The notes under the pieces are model-generated. The model saw only the letters and a program-made list of their open reading frames with translations. It was not told the DNA's origin and searched no databases. A stretch of DNA of 64,000 bases from contig NZ_JALKAN010000004.1 of assembly GCF_023015965.1 (NCBI RefSeq), positions 62,001-126,000 of the forward strand. The letters run 5' to 3'. This document shows, piece by piece, positions 41,634 through 52,521 of the stretch. The translations under genes and the position numbers were made by a program. The DNA comes from Allomuricauda sp. F6463D (GTDB lineage Bacteria; Bacteroidota; Bacteroidia; Flavobacteriales; Flavobacteriaceae). Within the stretch, counting starts at the first letter, position 1. The number at the start of each line of letters is the position of its first letter.

Positions 41634-43172
41634 ATGAAAATTTTTTCCGCATTACAAATCTATGAAGCTGATAAATCAACAATAAAAAAAGAGGGGATTG
41701 CTAGTGATGAATTAATGGAAAGAGCGGCAATACAGGTATTTGAATGGATGCATTCCCGATTGCGCGGTACTCAAGTCAATATAAATTTGTTTTGTGGAAT
41801 TGGCAACAATGGCGGAGACGGAATGGTCTTGGCAAGGAAGTTGAACGATCATGGTTATTCGATCAAAGTGTATGTGGTGAACTATAGTGAAAAGCGGTCC
41901 AAGGATTTTTTATTGAACCTGGAGCGTTTGAAGGATGCGAAGGTTTGGCCAGACTTTATTAATGAGGAAAGTGATTTACCGGAAATAACACCCAAAGACA
42001 TTGTTGTGGATGCTATTTTTGGAATTGGCTTGAACCGAACTCCCGATACTTGGGTGGGTAATTTAATTGCACATATCAATACATCAAAAGCATTTGTATT
42101 GTCCGTGGATGTTCCTTCAGGTTTGCCTTTAAACCAAAGTCCATGGAATTCTTCTTATGTTATACGTGCCAGTTACGTATTGAGTTTTCAGGTGCCCAAA
42201 TTGGTTTTCTTTTTACCGGAAACAGGGGAATATGTAAACCAATGGGAATTGCTGGATATTGGGTTAGATCAAGATTATATTGCTGATGCCGAAACCGATT
42301 TTGAACTTATTGGAAGACCCGAAATATTACCATTATACCGTCCACGAAGTAAATTTTCCCATAAGGGAACCTACGGTCATGCCGTGATTATTGGTGGTAG
42401 TTATGGTAAAATTGGCGCTGTTCAGTTGGCAAGTAATGCTTGTTTAAGTGTTGGGAGTGGTTTGGTTACTGCTTTTATACCAAAATGCGGTTATGATTCT
42501 TTGCAAACCGCGGTGCCTGAAGTAATGGTACTAACGGGATCTAGAGAAAAAAATATTTCTCAAATAGAAATACCTTTTAATGCTTCGGCGGTGGGTATTG
42601 GTATGGGTATTGGCATGGATGAGGATACTGTGTCCGCCTTTGATTCTTTTTTAAAGAGGAATGGATCACCTTTGGTAATTGATGCTGATGGTTTGAACAT
42701 TTTATCCCAAAACCCTGAATTGCTGTCCAATGTTCCCAAGTTATCAGTGTTGACTCCTCATCCAAAAGAATTGGAAAGGTTGATTGGTTACTGGGCTTCA
42801 GATTTTGAGAAGTTGGAAAAAACCAAGGCATTTGCTTTTAAATATGATTTAGTTGTTGTAATTAAAGGAGCACATACAATAACTATATACAATGGTAAAG
42901 GATATGTAAACACTACTGGAAACCCGGGCATGGCAACAGCAGGTAGTGGTGATGTGTTAACCGGAATGATTACAGGGCTGTTGGCCCAGGGGTATACCTC
43001 TATAAATGCTGCAGTTTTTGGTGTGTATCTGCACGGTTTGGCAGGTGACTTGGGTGTTTCATCAAAAGGTTATGAAGCATTGAAGGCATCAATAATCGTA
43101 GAAAATATAGGGAGTGCTTATATGGAACTTTTCCGTCAGCCTGAAATGGAGCAAAAAGACACTAATGCATAG
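41634..43172 (+). CDS. nnrD: Bifunctional NAD(P)HX epimerase / dehydratase
   Basis: 512 residues from the ATG at 41634 (MKIFSALQIYEADKSTI). An upstream GTG at 41598 is in frame but falls close to the divergent thr promoter and is less likely. The N-terminal YjeF half (about 1-215) has LFCGIGNNGGDGMVLARKL and the C-terminal dehydratase half has GSYGKIGAVQLAS (about 256-268), DADGLNIL (about 345) and NPGMATAGSGDVLTGMITGLLAQG near 427-450. It repairs hydrated NADH and NADPH. Divergent from the thr operon. Confidence 0.95.
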   Translation: MKIFSALQIYEADKSTIKKEGIASDELMERAAIQVFEWMHSRLRGTQVNINLFCGIGNNGGDGMVLARKLNDHGYSIKVYVVNYSEKRSKDFLLNLERLKDAKVWPDFINEESDLPEITPKDIVVDAIFGIGLNRTPDTWVGNLIAHINTSKAFVLSVDVPSGLPLNQSPWNSSYVIRASYVLSFQVPKLVFFLPETGEYVNQWELLDIGLDQDYIADAETDFELIGRPEILPLYRPRSKFSHKGTYGHAVIIGGSYGKIGAVQLASNACLSVGSGLVTAFIPKCGYDSLQTAVPEVMVLTGSREKNISQIEIPFNASAVGIGMGIGMDEDTVSAFDSFLKRNGSPLVIDADGLNILSQNPELLSNVPKLSVLTPHPKELERLIGYWASDFEKLEKTKAFAFKYDLVVVIKGAHTITIYNGKGYVNTTGNPGMATAGSGDVLTGMITGLLAQGYTSINAAVFGVYLHGLAGDLGVSSKGYEALKASIIVENIGSAYMELFRQPEMEQKDTNA

Positions 43173-43177
43173 AGGTA

Positions 43178-43603
43178 TTAGGCGCTGTTCCTTCCTTTTT
43201 TAATCTTTAATCTTTTTTGAACCCATGCCAGTGCATTATCAAATTCTATAAAAAATTCCATAGGTTTTTTATAGAACATTTTTTCGATATTGAAATTATG
43301 CATATCAATTTCCTTTTTGGAAACAATGGCAAAGGCTTTAAGATTGTCCAATCCCCGTAAGTAATTGTATACAGTTGGATCTATTGCATATGAGTTTTGT
43401 CTAAGGCTTATGTAGCCAAAATTCTTGTCCCTGAAATGTATTTCAGAAATTCCTATAATCTGGTAAGTTCTTTCTAATGTTATGGTGGCTCCTTCATCAA
43501 AAGTAGATACCATATAGTCATCAAATACCTGTACTGTTCCTATTTCTAGTTGGTACTCCCGTACCACCATTGCCTTCTTTTTAGAAGTTATTTTCATCCC
43601 CAA
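43178..43603 (-). CDS. SpoIIAA/STAS-like protein of unknown function
   Basis: 141 residues, soluble, with alternating strands and helices (VFDDYMVSTFDEGATITLE ... YISLRQNSYAIDPTVYNYLRG ... LKAFAIVSKKEIDMHNFNIEKMFYKKPMEFFIEFDNALAWVQKRL). That layout matches the SpoIIAA-like proteins common in Flavobacteriaceae, but no phosphorylated Ser motif stands out, so an anti-anti-sigma role is not supported. It is convergent with nnrD, separated by 5 bp. The upstream terminator at 43713-43730 separates it from clpC. An ATG two codons on is an alternative start. Confidence 0.65.
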   Translation of the reverse strand: MGMKITSKKKAMVVREYQLEIGTVQVFDDYMVSTFDEGATITLERTYQIIGISEIHFRDKNFGYISLRQNSYAIDPTVYNYLRGLDNLKAFAIVSKKEIDMHNFNIEKMFYKKPMEFFIEFDNALAWVQKRLKIKKGRNSA

Positions 43604-43712
43604 GTAATTATAGTGTCTCGTGTACGAAATTATGGGGCATGGGCAGTGTGGTGAAAAATAATAGACTAAACGCTAAAATATCGTGTGTATGGTAATTGAT
43701 AGGTATAAAAAA

Positions 43713-43730
43713 AGCTGACAATTGTCAGCT
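43713..43730. terminator. Bidirectional terminator after clpC
   Basis: AGCTGACAATTGTCAGCT, a perfect 18-bp palindrome with A- and T-tracts on both sides (AAAAAAA ... TTTTTTT). It ends the clpC message, 23 bp past its stop. Confidence 0.9.
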
Positions 43731-43753
43731 TTTTTTATTTTGTTCTGTTACGA

Positions 43754-46309
43754 TCACTTTTCAGCTTCGGGTGATTTTTCAGCTTTTTTAATTTTAATGG
43801 TGAGTTCTTCTTTTTTCTCATCCAAATCCATAAAAATACTGTCACCTTCTTCCAGTTTGGAGTTTACGATTTCCTCGGCAAGTGCATCTTCGATATATTT
43901 TTGAATAGCTCTCTTTAAGGGTCTGGCTCCGTATTGCTTGTCAAATCCTTTATCGGCAATGTAATCTTTCGCCTTGTCGGAAAGGTTTAGGTCATACCCT
44001 ATATCCTTTATTCTTTGATACAACTTGTTCAACTCGATATCGATGATCTTGTGAATATCTTCTCTTTCCAATGCGTTGAATACCACTACATCATCTATTC
44101 TATTCAAGAATTCGGGTGCGAACGCCTTCTTTAAAGCGTTTTCGATGACGCTCTTTTGGTGAGTGTCTGCTTGTGCTTTTTTAGCAGCGGTACCAAAACC
44201 TACGCCCTGTCCAAAATCCTTCAATTGTCTTGCACCGATATTGGATGTCATAATAATTATCGAATTCCTAAAATCGATTTTACGTCCTAAGCTATCGGTC
44301 AGGAATCCATCATCCAGTACTTGCAGCAACATGTTGAATACATCTGGATGCGCTTTTTCCACCTCATCCAATAAAATTACGGAATATGGCTTACGTCGTA
44401 CTTTTTCCGTCAACTGTCCTCCTTCTTCGTAACCAACATATCCTGGAGGTGCTCCAACTAATCTGGAGATAGCGAATTTTTCCATGTATTCGCTCATATC
44501 TATTCGGATAAGTGCGTCTTCGGAATCAAATAGTTCCTTTGCCAGTATTTTGGCCAATTGAGTTTTACCAACTCCGGTTTGACCAAGGAATATAAACGAA
44601 CCAATAGGTTTGTTTGGGTCCTTAAGGCCTGCACGGTTACGTTGGATGGCTCTTGCCACTTTGGATACGGCTTCATCTTGACCAATTACAAAACCTTTAA
44701 TCAGGTTGGGTAGTTCGGCCAATTTGTTGCTTTCGGTCTGTGCTATTCTGTTCACGGGAATACCGCTCATCATAGAAACCACATCGGCTACGTTGTCTTC
44801 GGAAACGGTTTCTCTGTGCAATTTACTTTCCTCTTCCCAGCGCTCTTGTGCGGATGCCAATTCTTTTTCGAGACGTTTTTCATCGTCCCTAAGTTTTGCG
44901 GCTTCTTCGTATTTCTGCTTTTTAACCACAGTGTTTTTGAGCTCACGAACATCTTCCAACTGGCTTTCCAATTCCAAAATTTGTTTGGGGACATCCATGT
45001 TTACAATATGTACTCTTGATCCTGCCTCGTCCAAGGCGTCTATCGCCTTGTCTGGTAGAAACCGATCGGTCATGTACCTATTGGTGAGTTTAACGCAGGC
45101 CAAAATGGCTTCATCTGTATAGTTGACATTATGGTGCTCTTCGTACTTTCCTTTGATGTTCATCAAAATTTCGATGGTCTCTTCCACGGTGGTAGGTTCT
45201 ACCATCACTTTTTGGAAACGACGCTCAAGTGCTCCGTCCTTTTCTATGTATTGTCTGTATTCGTCCAGTGTAGTGGCTCCGATACATTGAATTTCTCCTC
45301 TGGCCAAAGCGGGTTTGAACATGTTGGAAGCATCCAAACTACCTGTGGCGCCACCGGCACCAACAATAGTGTGTATCTCATCAATGAACAAGATGATATC
45401 ATCGTTCTTCTCCAACTCGTTCATAACGGCTTTCATTCGTTCCTCGAATTGGCCACGGTATTTTGTACCTGCAACCAAAGAAGCCAAATCTAAAGTTACC
45501 ACCCGTTTGTTGTAAAGTATCCGAGATACTTTTTTATTGATGATGCGCAAGGCCAATCCTTCAGCGATTGCACTTTTACCAACTCCGGGCTCACCTATAA
45601 GTAATGGATTATTCTTTTTTCTTCGGCTAAGTATTTGGGAAACACGTTCTATTTCTTTCTCCCTTCCAACCACCGGGTCCAATTTATTGTCCTCTGCCAA
45701 ACGGGTAAGGTCTCGCCCAAAATTGTCCAAAACAGGTGTCTTGGATTTTTTATTGCCCTTTTGAGATGAACCGGAACTAAAAGAACTTTCTTTACCATCT
45801 CCCATATCATCTGATTCTCCAGGGAAAGATTCTGCCTGGGGGGTATCTATAAAGTCATCATCACTGGTGATCATGGATTTGAACTGTTCTTTGACGTTGT
45901 CGTAATCCACTTTCAGTTTGTGCAACAGTTTAGTTGTGGGATCATTCTCGTTCCTTAAAATGCAGAGCAACAGGTGTGCTGTGTTTATAGAAGAACTTTG
46001 GAAGAGTTTTGCTTCCAAAAAGGTGGTCTTCAATGCCCGTTCTGCTTGTCGGGTCAAATGAAGATTCTTTTTATCCTTCTGTATTGTTCCTGTATTGGGA
46101 TTTGCGGGACTCAGTATTTCCACCTTTCTACGAAGGTGGTCCAAGTCCACATCAAGTGCATCCAAAATATTAATGGCTTTGCCATTCCCGTCTCTTAATA
46201 GACCTAGCATAAGGTGCTCCGTGCCAATAAAGTCATGGCCCAGTCTCAGGGCTTCTTCCTTGCTGTATGCTATAACGTCCTTTACGCGGGGGGAAAAATT
46301 ATCGTCCAT
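43754..46309 (-). CDS. clpC: ATP-dependent Clp protease ATPase subunit ClpC
   Basis: 851 residues from the ATG at 46309 (MDDNFSPRVKDVIAYSKEEA). Two Clp-N repeats (about 1-140), a Gly/Ser-rich linker, AAA+ 1 with GEPGVGKSAIAEG, a UVR-like middle region (ELESQLEDVRELKNTVV ... EEAAKLRDDEKRLEKEL) and AAA+ 2 with LGQTGVGKTQLAK. The middle domain is short, so this is ClpC rather than ClpB. A GFG-type loop (DFGQGVGFG, about 700) is the ClpP contact. It unfolds proteins for ClpP and degrades regulatory and damaged substrates. Monocistronic. Confidence 0.94.
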   Translation of the reverse strand: MDDNFSPRVKDVIAYSKEEALRLGHDFIGTEHLMLGLLRDGNGKAINILDALDVDLDHLRRKVEILSPANPNTGTIQKDKKNLHLTRQAERALKTTFLEAKLFQSSSINTAHLLLCILRNENDPTTKLLHKLKVDYDNVKEQFKSMITSDDDFIDTPQAESFPGESDDMGDGKESSFSSGSSQKGNKKSKTPVLDNFGRDLTRLAEDNKLDPVVGREKEIERVSQILSRRKKNNPLLIGEPGVGKSAIAEGLALRIINKKVSRILYNKRVVTLDLASLVAGTKYRGQFEERMKAVMNELEKNDDIILFIDEIHTIVGAGGATGSLDASNMFKPALARGEIQCIGATTLDEYRQYIEKDGALERRFQKVMVEPTTVEETIEILMNIKGKYEEHHNVNYTDEAILACVKLTNRYMTDRFLPDKAIDALDEAGSRVHIVNMDVPKQILELESQLEDVRELKNTVVKKQKYEEAAKLRDDEKRLEKELASAQERWEEESKLHRETVSEDNVADVVSMMSGIPVNRIAQTESNKLAELPNLIKGFVIGQDEAVSKVARAIQRNRAGLKDPNKPIGSFIFLGQTGVGKTQLAKILAKELFDSEDALIRIDMSEYMEKFAISRLVGAPPGYVGYEEGGQLTEKVRRKPYSVILLDEVEKAHPDVFNMLLQVLDDGFLTDSLGRKIDFRNSIIIMTSNIGARQLKDFGQGVGFGTAAKKAQADTHQKSVIENALKKAFAPEFLNRIDDVVVFNALEREDIHKIIDIELNKLYQRIKDIGYDLNLSDKAKDYIADKGFDKQYGARPLKRAIQKYIEDALAEEIVNSKLEEGDSIFMDLDEKKEELTIKIKKAEKSPEAEK

Positions 46310-46571
46310 ACGTTTCCTTTTCAGCAATTAAAATTAATAAAAGTATTGTTACGGTGGTCAAATACCGTACCCTTATTCGATAAAGTAGTTGTAAATGTCG
46401 GAATAATTGATGTTTTACCGTGTTTTAACAAAGCTTTATTATCGCTTTGTTGATAAACTACTCACTGTTGATAATTTTTTTAATAAACTATTCGTAAAGC
46501 GTTATAAAGGCTGCTATTTTCTGTATATTGCCATGATAATTTAACCACAAAAAAAACAATAATAGATAAGC

Positions 46572-49100
46572 ATGGCGGAAGGAGAAAAGTTAATTCCTAT
46601 TAATATAGAGGATGAGATGAAATCTGCCTACATTGATTATTCAATGTCGGTCATTGTGTCACGTGCCCTGCCAGATGTTCGTGATGGTTTAAAACCTGTT
46701 CACAGAAGAGTGCTCTATGGAATGCACGATTTGGGGGTAAGGTCCAATAGTTCTCATAAAAAGTCTGCCCGTATTGTTGGGGAAGTTTTAGGTAAGTACC
46801 ACCCACATGGTGATTCTTCGGTTTATGATACTATGGTGCGTATGGCCCAGGAATGGAGTCTTAGGTATATGCTAGTAGACGGTCAGGGTAACTTTGGTTC
46901 CGTTGATGGGGACAGCCCAGCGGCAATGCGTTATACCGAGGCCAAGATGCGCAAGATTGCAGAGGAGATGTTGGCGGATATAGACAAGGATACCGTTAAG
47001 CATCAACTTAATTTTGATGATACCATTGAAGAGCCTACGGTACTTCCAACACGGATTCCAAACTTATTGGTAAACGGAGCTTCCGGTATAGCGGTTGGTA
47101 TGGCCACAAACATGCCTCCACACAACTTATCAGAGGTGGTTGATGGTACAATTGCCTATATAGAGAACCGCGATATCGAAATCGATGAGCTGATTACGCA
47201 CATCAAAGCTCCTGATTTTCCAACAGGGGGAATCATTTATGGATATGATGGTGTAAAGGAAGCTTTCCATACGGGAAGAGGACGTGTGGTCATGCGGGCG
47301 AAAGCAACAATTGAAGAAGTTCAAGGGAAGGAAAGCATAGTTGTTACAGAAATCCCTTATCAAGTCAATAAGGCGGATATGATCAAAAAGACCGCCGATC
47401 TAGTCAATGAAAAGAAAATAGAAGGTATTTCCACTATTAGGGATGAATCCGATAGGAACGGAATGCGTATTGTTTATATTTTGAAGCGAGATGCCATTCC
47501 GAATATTGTACTTAATATGTTGTATAAGTACACTGCCCTTCAATCTTCTTTTAGTGTTAACAATATTGCGCTGGTAAAAGGCAGGCCGGAATTGTTGAAC
47601 CTAAAGGAAATCATTCATCATTTTGTGGAACATCGGCACGAAGTAGTGGTTCGTAGAACCAAATTCGAGCTTAAAAAGGCAGAGGATCGTGCACATATTT
47701 TAGAAGGTCTTATAATTGCCTCGGACAATATTGATGAAGTAATTGCCATTATTAGAGGTTCCTCCAATGTTGAGGAAGCCCGTAACAGTTTAATTGAACG
47801 TTTTAAACTTACCGAAGTTCAGGCCAAGGCCATTGTGGAAATGCGATTGCGCCAACTTACTGGTCTGGAACAAGGTAAATTACGTGAGGAACATGCAGAG
47901 CTTTTAAATACCATCGAGGATTTAAAAGATATTCTTGAAAAGGAAGAACGTAGGATGCAGATCATCAAAGATGAACTTCTTGAGGTTAAGGAGAAGTATG
48001 GTGATGATAGAAGATCTGAAATCAATTACGCCGGAGGTGATTTGAGTATTGAGGATATGATACCGGATGAACAAGTGGTGATTACCATTTCCCATGCCGG
48101 GTACATTAAAAGAACTCCTTTGTCGGAGTATAAAACCCAAAATAGGGGAGGAGTGGGCCAAAAGGCATCCTCTACCCGAAATGAGGATTTCTTGGAACAT
48201 TTGTTCGTGGGTACCAATCACCAGTACATGTTGTTCTTTACCCAAAAAGGAAAATGTTTCTGGATGCGTGTATTTGAAATACCGGAAGGAAGTAGAACAT
48301 CCAAAGGTAGAGCGATACAGAATTTGATCAATATTGAGCAGGATGATAAGGTAAAAGCATTTATCTGTACACAAGACCTCAAGGATGAGGAATATGTGAA
48401 CAATCATTTTGTGATTATGGCTACCAAAATGGGTACAGTTAAAAAAACGTCTTTGGAGCAGTACTCGAGACCACGTCAAAATGGAATTAATGCCATTACC
48501 ATTAAAGAAAATGATGAACTGTTAGAGGCTAAATTAACAACAGGTACAAGTCAAATTTTCCTTGGTCTTAAATCAGGAAAAGCCATTCGTTTTGAAGAAT
48601 CCAAAACAAGGCCAATGGGCAGAAATGCATCGGGTGTAAGGGGTATTAGGCTCGCTGATGACAATGATGAGGTTGTTGGTATGGTATCTGTACATAATTT
48701 TGAGGACAATATTTTGGTGGTTTCCGAGAGAGGTTATGGAAAACGATCCAATATAGAGGATTACCGTATAACCAATAGGGGTGGAAAAGGTGTTAAAACC
48801 ATCTCCATTACCGAAAAAACAGGTGGTCTTGTCGCGATTAAAAATGTTACGGATACAGATGATCTAATGATTATCAACAAATCAGGGATCGCCATTCGAA
48901 TGGGGGTTGAAAATTTAAGGGTGATGGGAAGAGCTACTCAGGGAGTTCGTTTAATCAATCTTAAGGACAATGATTCCATAGCAGCAGTTGCCAAAGTAAT
49001 GAAAGAGGATGATCCAGTGGACGAAGTCGATATAAGGGACATCGAAGTTAAGGGGGAAGATGGCACGGCTATTGATAATAATACCGATGAAAAGGAATAA
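46572..49100 (+). CDS. gyrA: DNA gyrase subunit A
   Basis: 842 residues. The breakage-reunion domain has the [17 protein letters not shown] with Ser82 and Asp86 (the E. coli Ser83 and Asp87 positions are not mutated) and the catalytic Tyr121 in [10 protein letters not shown]. The C-terminal beta-propeller shows several blades ([73 protein letters not shown]) and the GyrA-box-like [11 protein letters not shown]. An acidic C-terminal tail follows. With GyrB it introduces negative supercoils. Divergent from clpC across 262 bp. Confidence 0.97.
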   Translation: MAEGEKLIPINIEDEMKSAYIDYSMSVIVSRALPDVRDGLKPVHRRVLYGMHDLGVRSNSSHKKSARIVGEVLGKYHPHGDSSVYDTMVRMAQEWSLRYMLVDGQGNFGSVDGDSPAAMRYTEAKMRKIAEEMLADIDKDTVKHQLNFDDTIEEPTVLPTRIPNLLVNGASGIAVGMATNMPPHNLSEVVDGTIAYIENRDIEIDELITHIKAPDFPTGGIIYGYDGVKEAFHTGRGRVVMRAKATIEEVQGKESIVVTEIPYQVNKADMIKKTADLVNEKKIEGISTIRDESDRNGMRIVYILKRDAIPNIVLNMLYKYTALQSSFSVNNIALVKGRPELLNLKEIIHHFVEHRHEVVVRRTKFELKKAEDRAHILEGLIIASDNIDEVIAIIRGSSNVEEARNSLIERFKLTEVQAKAIVEMRLRQLTGLEQGKLREEHAELLNTIEDLKDILEKEERRMQIIKDELLEVKEKYGDDRRSEINYAGGDLSIEDMIPDEQVVITISHAGYIKRTPLSEYKTQNRGGVGQKASSTRNEDFLEHLFVGTNHQYMLFFTQKGKCFWMRVFEIPEGSRTSKGRAIQNLINIEQDDKVKAFICTQDLKDEEYVNNHFVIMATKMGTVKKTSLEQYSRPRQNGINAITIKENDELLEAKLTTGTSQIFLGLKSGKAIRFEESKTRPMGRNASGVRGIRLADDNDEVVGMVSVHNFEDNILVVSERGYGKRSNIEDYRITNRGGKGVKTISITEKTGGLVAIKNVTDTDDLMIINKSGIAIRMGVENLRVMGRATQGVRLINLKDNDSIAAVAKVMKEDDPVDEVDIRDIEVKGEDGTAIDNNTDEKE

Positions 49101-49149
49101 ATTCAACTAAGTAATAATAAATAAACACTAAATAATTTCAATTTTAAAC

Positions 49150-50412
49150 ATGAGAACAAGAATATTAACACTATTAGCCATAGGAGTTTCCGTAATGGGC
49201 TTTGCTCAGAAGGATGAGATGAAGACGGCGGAAAAGGCGCTTAAAGATGGTGATGCAGCAGCTGCTAAAGCGGCTTTGACAAGTGCAGCATCTACCATAG
49301 ATTCGGCCAAAGATAAAGATCAGGCCGAGTATTATGCACTTTTGGGAAATGCTAATTACGAATTGGCCAAGAAAGGCGATGTATCCGCTTTTCAATCTGC
49401 AGTAGATGCTTATAATAAAGTGATTGCTGTGGAAGAAACCAGTGGTAAATCCAAATTTAGTGCTGTGGCACAAGAGAAAATGTCTCAAATGACGGCTGAT
49501 TTGGTTAACTCTGCAGTAGAGGACAACAACAATAAGAAGTTTAGTGAAGCTGCAGAGAAGCTTTATATGAGCTATAAGCTTAGCCCAAAAGATACAGTTT
49601 ATCTGTATTATGCTGCTAGCAGTGCTGTAAATGGACAAAATTATGACGAAGCTTTAAAATATTATACAGAACTGAAGGATGTGGGATACAACGGAGAGTC
49701 TGTTACCTATACAGCAGTTAATGTAGAGTCCGGAGAAACAGAAACTATGGATATGGCCACACGTGACCTTTATGTAAAAGCTGGAACTCACAAAGACCCA
49801 AAAGAAGAGGTTAGTCCTTCAAAAAAACCTGAGATCGTAAAGAACATCGCATTGATCTACCAACAAATGGGTAACAATGAAAAGGCAGTAGAAGCTTATG
49901 CTGATGCAAGGGTTGAAAACCCAGATGATGTGAATTTGGTATTGGGAGAAGCTAATTTGTACTACGCAATGGGCGATAAGGACAAGTTTAAAGATTTAAT
50001 GGCACAAGCCTCTGCAATGGCTCCAGATAACGCCGATTTGCTTTATAATATTGGTGTAATCAATATGGAGCAAGGCAACCTAGAGGACGCTAGGGATGCT
50101 TATAAAAAAACATTGGCTATTGATCCAGGTTATATCAATGCTCTATTAAACCTTTCCACTACTTATGTTAATGAAGGAAATGGGCTTATTGATGAAATGA
50201 ATGCTTTGGGAAATTCAAAAGCAGACATTGCTAAATATGATGAGCTTAAAGAAAAAAAGGATAGCCTTTTTAGAGAAGGAGCAACTGTTTTGGAAGATGC
50301 TCTTCAGTCCAATCCGGACAATGAAAGTATCCTAACGCAATTGAAAAACATTTATGGAGCTTTGGGTGACAATGAAAACTTCATGAGGATTAAAAAGCTT
50401 TTGGGAGAATAG
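49150..50412 (+). CDS. Secreted TPR-repeat protein
   Basis: 420 residues. A signal peptide is seen (MRTRILTLLAIGVSVMGFAQ, cleavage near 20, no lipobox Cys). The mature part is Ala-rich and helical, with TPR-like pairs: EYYALLGNANYELAKKGD (about 58-75), NIALIYQQMGNNEKAVEAYADA (about 230-251), LVLGEANLYYAMGDKDKF and DLLYNIGVINMEQGNLEDAR (about 295-314). It is probably a periplasmic scaffold. It starts 49 bp after gyrA and may share its transcript, as in other Flavobacteriaceae. The partner is unknown. Confidence 0.85.
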   Translation: MRTRILTLLAIGVSVMGFAQKDEMKTAEKALKDGDAAAAKAALTSAASTIDSAKDKDQAEYYALLGNANYELAKKGDVSAFQSAVDAYNKVIAVEETSGKSKFSAVAQEKMSQMTADLVNSAVEDNNNKKFSEAAEKLYMSYKLSPKDTVYLYYAASSAVNGQNYDEALKYYTELKDVGYNGESVTYTAVNVESGETETMDMATRDLYVKAGTHKDPKEEVSPSKKPEIVKNIALIYQQMGNNEKAVEAYADARVENPDDVNLVLGEANLYYAMGDKDKFKDLMAQASAMAPDNADLLYNIGVINMEQGNLEDARDAYKKTLAIDPGYINALLNLSTTYVNEGNGLIDEMNALGNSKADIAKYDELKEKKDSLFREGATVLEDALQSNPDNESILTQLKNIYGALGDNENFMRIKKLLGE

Positions 50413-50434
50413 TAATTCTTCTCTTCAGTAAAAA

Positions 50435-50455
50435 AGCCCCAATAACTTTGGGGCT
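50435..50455. terminator. Bidirectional terminator
   Basis: AGCCCCAA / TTGGGGCT stem with a 5-nt loop, A-tract on the left, T-tract on the right. It ends both the TPR gene and the convergent NlpC/P60 gene. Confidence 0.92.
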
Positions 50456-50459
50456 TTTT

Positions 50460-51212
50460 TTATATCACCTTTTTAATGACCCTTAGTTGATGGGTGTATA
50501 ATTTTTCTTCCGAATTAAAGATTCCAGTATGATCTATTCTATCTGTTCGAACGTGGCCATTTACATGGATAATGTAATTGTTTTGTAATATGATTCCCAC
50601 GTGGTTGATTACTCCTTCGTTATCATCAAAAAAAGCGAGATCACCAGGCTCGCTCTCTTCTATAAAACTTAATGCCTCACCTTGTTTGGATTGTTCCGCT
50701 GCGGTTCTCGCCAGTGAATGTCCGTTGATTCTGTAGACCATTTGGGTGAACCCGGAACAATCTATTCCAAAAGGAGTTTTACCCCCTGCTAAAAACGGTG
50801 CTTTCAAATACAGGATAGCCGTATCCACCAGACCATTTTTTGGTTTTTTTCCTGAATGACTACTTCCTTCAAAGGTGTGATTCAGTATTGGGAGTGTGTT
50901 CATCATAGAGCCCATAAGAATAGGTAGCAGTATACCATCCTCCGTACAAATATGGGATATGACATCGGAGCATATTTTATGAGGTTTCAATACCTCTATT
51001 TCGTTAAAAATCCCTTCAGAAATATAGGTAAGTTGTTTGTTGGAAATCCAACCTTCAAAATTGTCATAAGCCGTCCGAACTCTGCTCCATTTTTTTCTAC
51101 TTTCCAATATTTTAAAGTGCTCCCCATATAATAATTGGGAAGACATTTCGGCACAATCGTCCGGATGTGTTCTAACGGGAACAATACTTAGAGGACAAAT
51201 TCCATATTGCAT
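50460..51212 (-). CDS. NlpC/P60 cysteine peptidase with SH3 domains
   Basis: 250 residues. The N-terminal half is SH3-like (ICPLSIVPVRTHPDDCAEMSSQLLYGE ... LESRKKWSRVRTAYDNFEGW, about 4-55). The C-terminal NlpC/P60 domain has the catalytic Cys in FGIDCSGFTQMVYRI (about 149-163) and His in INHVGIILQNN (about 206-216), with IIHVNGHVRTD for the third residue. It cuts peptide stems of cell wall (gamma-D-Glu-diamino acid). No signal peptide is visible, so export may use another route or it may be cytosolic and recycle wall peptides. It precedes a short gap from the thiolase gene on the same strand. Confidence 0.92.
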   Translation of the reverse strand: MQYGICPLSIVPVRTHPDDCAEMSSQLLYGEHFKILESRKKWSRVRTAYDNFEGWISNKQLTYISEGIFNEIEVLKPHKICSDVISHICTEDGILLPILMGSMMNTLPILNHTFEGSSHSGKKPKNGLVDTAILYLKAPFLAGGKTPFGIDCSGFTQMVYRINGHSLARTAAEQSKQGEALSFIEESEPGDLAFFDDNEGVINHVGIILQNNYIIHVNGHVRTDRIDHTGIFNSEEKLYTHQLRVIKKVI

Positions 51213-51232
51213 TTACTGTACGGATTGAATCA

Positions 51233-52408
51233 CTAATTTCTTTCCAAAATGATTGATGAAGCTCCACCACCGCCATTACAGATGGCTGCAGCTCCAAGTT
51301 TGGCATTATTTTGTCTTAATATGTTCAACAATGTAATCGTGATTCTGGCTCCAGAGCATCCCAAAGGGTGTCCCAAGGCTACAGCGCCACCATTTACATT
51401 TACATTTTTATCATTGAGCCCAAGAATCTTCATATTGGCCAGCCCAACAACGGAAAAAGCTTCATTAAACTCAAAAAAATCGATGTCCTCAATAGAAACA
51501 CCGGCCCTGTCCAGCGCTTTAGGAAGCGCTTTTGCGGGAGCCGTTGTGAACCATTCGGGTTCGTGGGCTGCATCGGCATACCCTTTAATAGTTGCTAAAG
51601 GAGTAATTCCAAGCTCCTTGGCCTTATCTTCACTCATCAAAACAACGGCAGCGGCACCGTCGTTAATCGTGGATGCATTAGCCGCGGTAACTGTACCATC
51701 TTTGGAGAAAGCAGGTCTTAACCCGGGAACTTTTTCAAATTTTACATTTTTATATTCTTCGTCTTCATTCACTATAATAGGCTCGCCTCTTCTTTGTGGC
51801 ACTTCAACTGGAATTACTTCATCATCAAATTTACCAGCTTTCCATGCTTCGGCCGACCTTTTATAAGATTGTATAGCGAATGCATCTTGGTCTTCTCTAC
51901 TAAATTCATATTCGGTTGCGCAAGTATCTGCACAAACGCCCATGGCATTTTGGTCATATACATCAACAAGTCCATCTTTTTGCATTCCATCCACTAAGGT
52001 TGAGGGGCCAAATTTGGTTCCTTTCCTCATATGAACATAGTGAGGAATCAAACTCATGTTTTCCATGCCCCCTGCCACTACAATAGAGTTTTCCCCCAAA
52101 GCAATGGATTGTGCTGCTTGCATAATTGTTTTCATGCCCGAAGCACATACTTTATTAATAGTTGTGCAGGGCACTGTATTTGGTATTCCAGCAAAAATTG
52201 CAGCTTGTCTGGCGGGTGCTTGTCCAGTTCCTGCCTGTACTACATTGCCCATCAATACTTCTTCCACCAACCTTGGCTCAAGACCTATTTTGTCCAAGGC
52301 ACCTTTGATGGCCACAGCTCCTAATTTTGGAGCGGGAACAGAGGATAGAGCGCCCATAAAGCTTCCAATTGGAGTTCTTGCGGCCGAGACTATTACTACT
52401 TTCTTCAT
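51233..52408 (-). CDS. Acetyl-CoA C-acyltransferase (thiolase)
   Basis: 391 residues, normal length. The catalytic Cys is in INKVCASGMKTI (Cys near 88), the His in FEFNEAFSV and GGAVALGHPLGCSGAR (about 340-355), and the second Cys in AICNGGGGASSIIL (about 376). This active-site set suits both biosynthetic acetyl-CoA acetyltransferase and degradative 3-ketoacyl-CoA thiolase; the isolated position gives no further clue. It is 20 bp upstream of the NlpC gene on the same strand. Confidence 0.95.
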   Translation of the reverse strand: MKKVVIVSAARTPIGSFMGALSSVPAPKLGAVAIKGALDKIGLEPRLVEEVLMGNVVQAGTGQAPARQAAIFAGIPNTVPCTTINKVCASGMKTIMQAAQSIALGENSIVVAGGMENMSLIPHYVHMRKGTKFGPSTLVDGMQKDGLVDVYDQNAMGVCADTCATEYEFSREDQDAFAIQSYKRSAEAWKAGKFDDEVIPVEVPQRRGEPIIVNEDEEYKNVKFEKVPGLRPAFSKDGTVTAANASTINDGAAAVVLMSEDKAKELGITPLATIKGYADAAHEPEWFTTAPAKALPKALDRAGVSIEDIDFFEFNEAFSVVGLANMKILGLNDKNVNVNGGAVALGHPLGCSGARITITLLNILRQNNAKLGAAAICNGGGGASSIILERN

Positions 52409-52521
52409 ATGTACATTTTTACTATTGCGAAAATACTAAATTTAAAAGCAAACCTATAAGTGTCATATGCAGCGGACATCTTATATATATTTTCTATTTT
52501 TGAAACTAACAGTTTTATGTA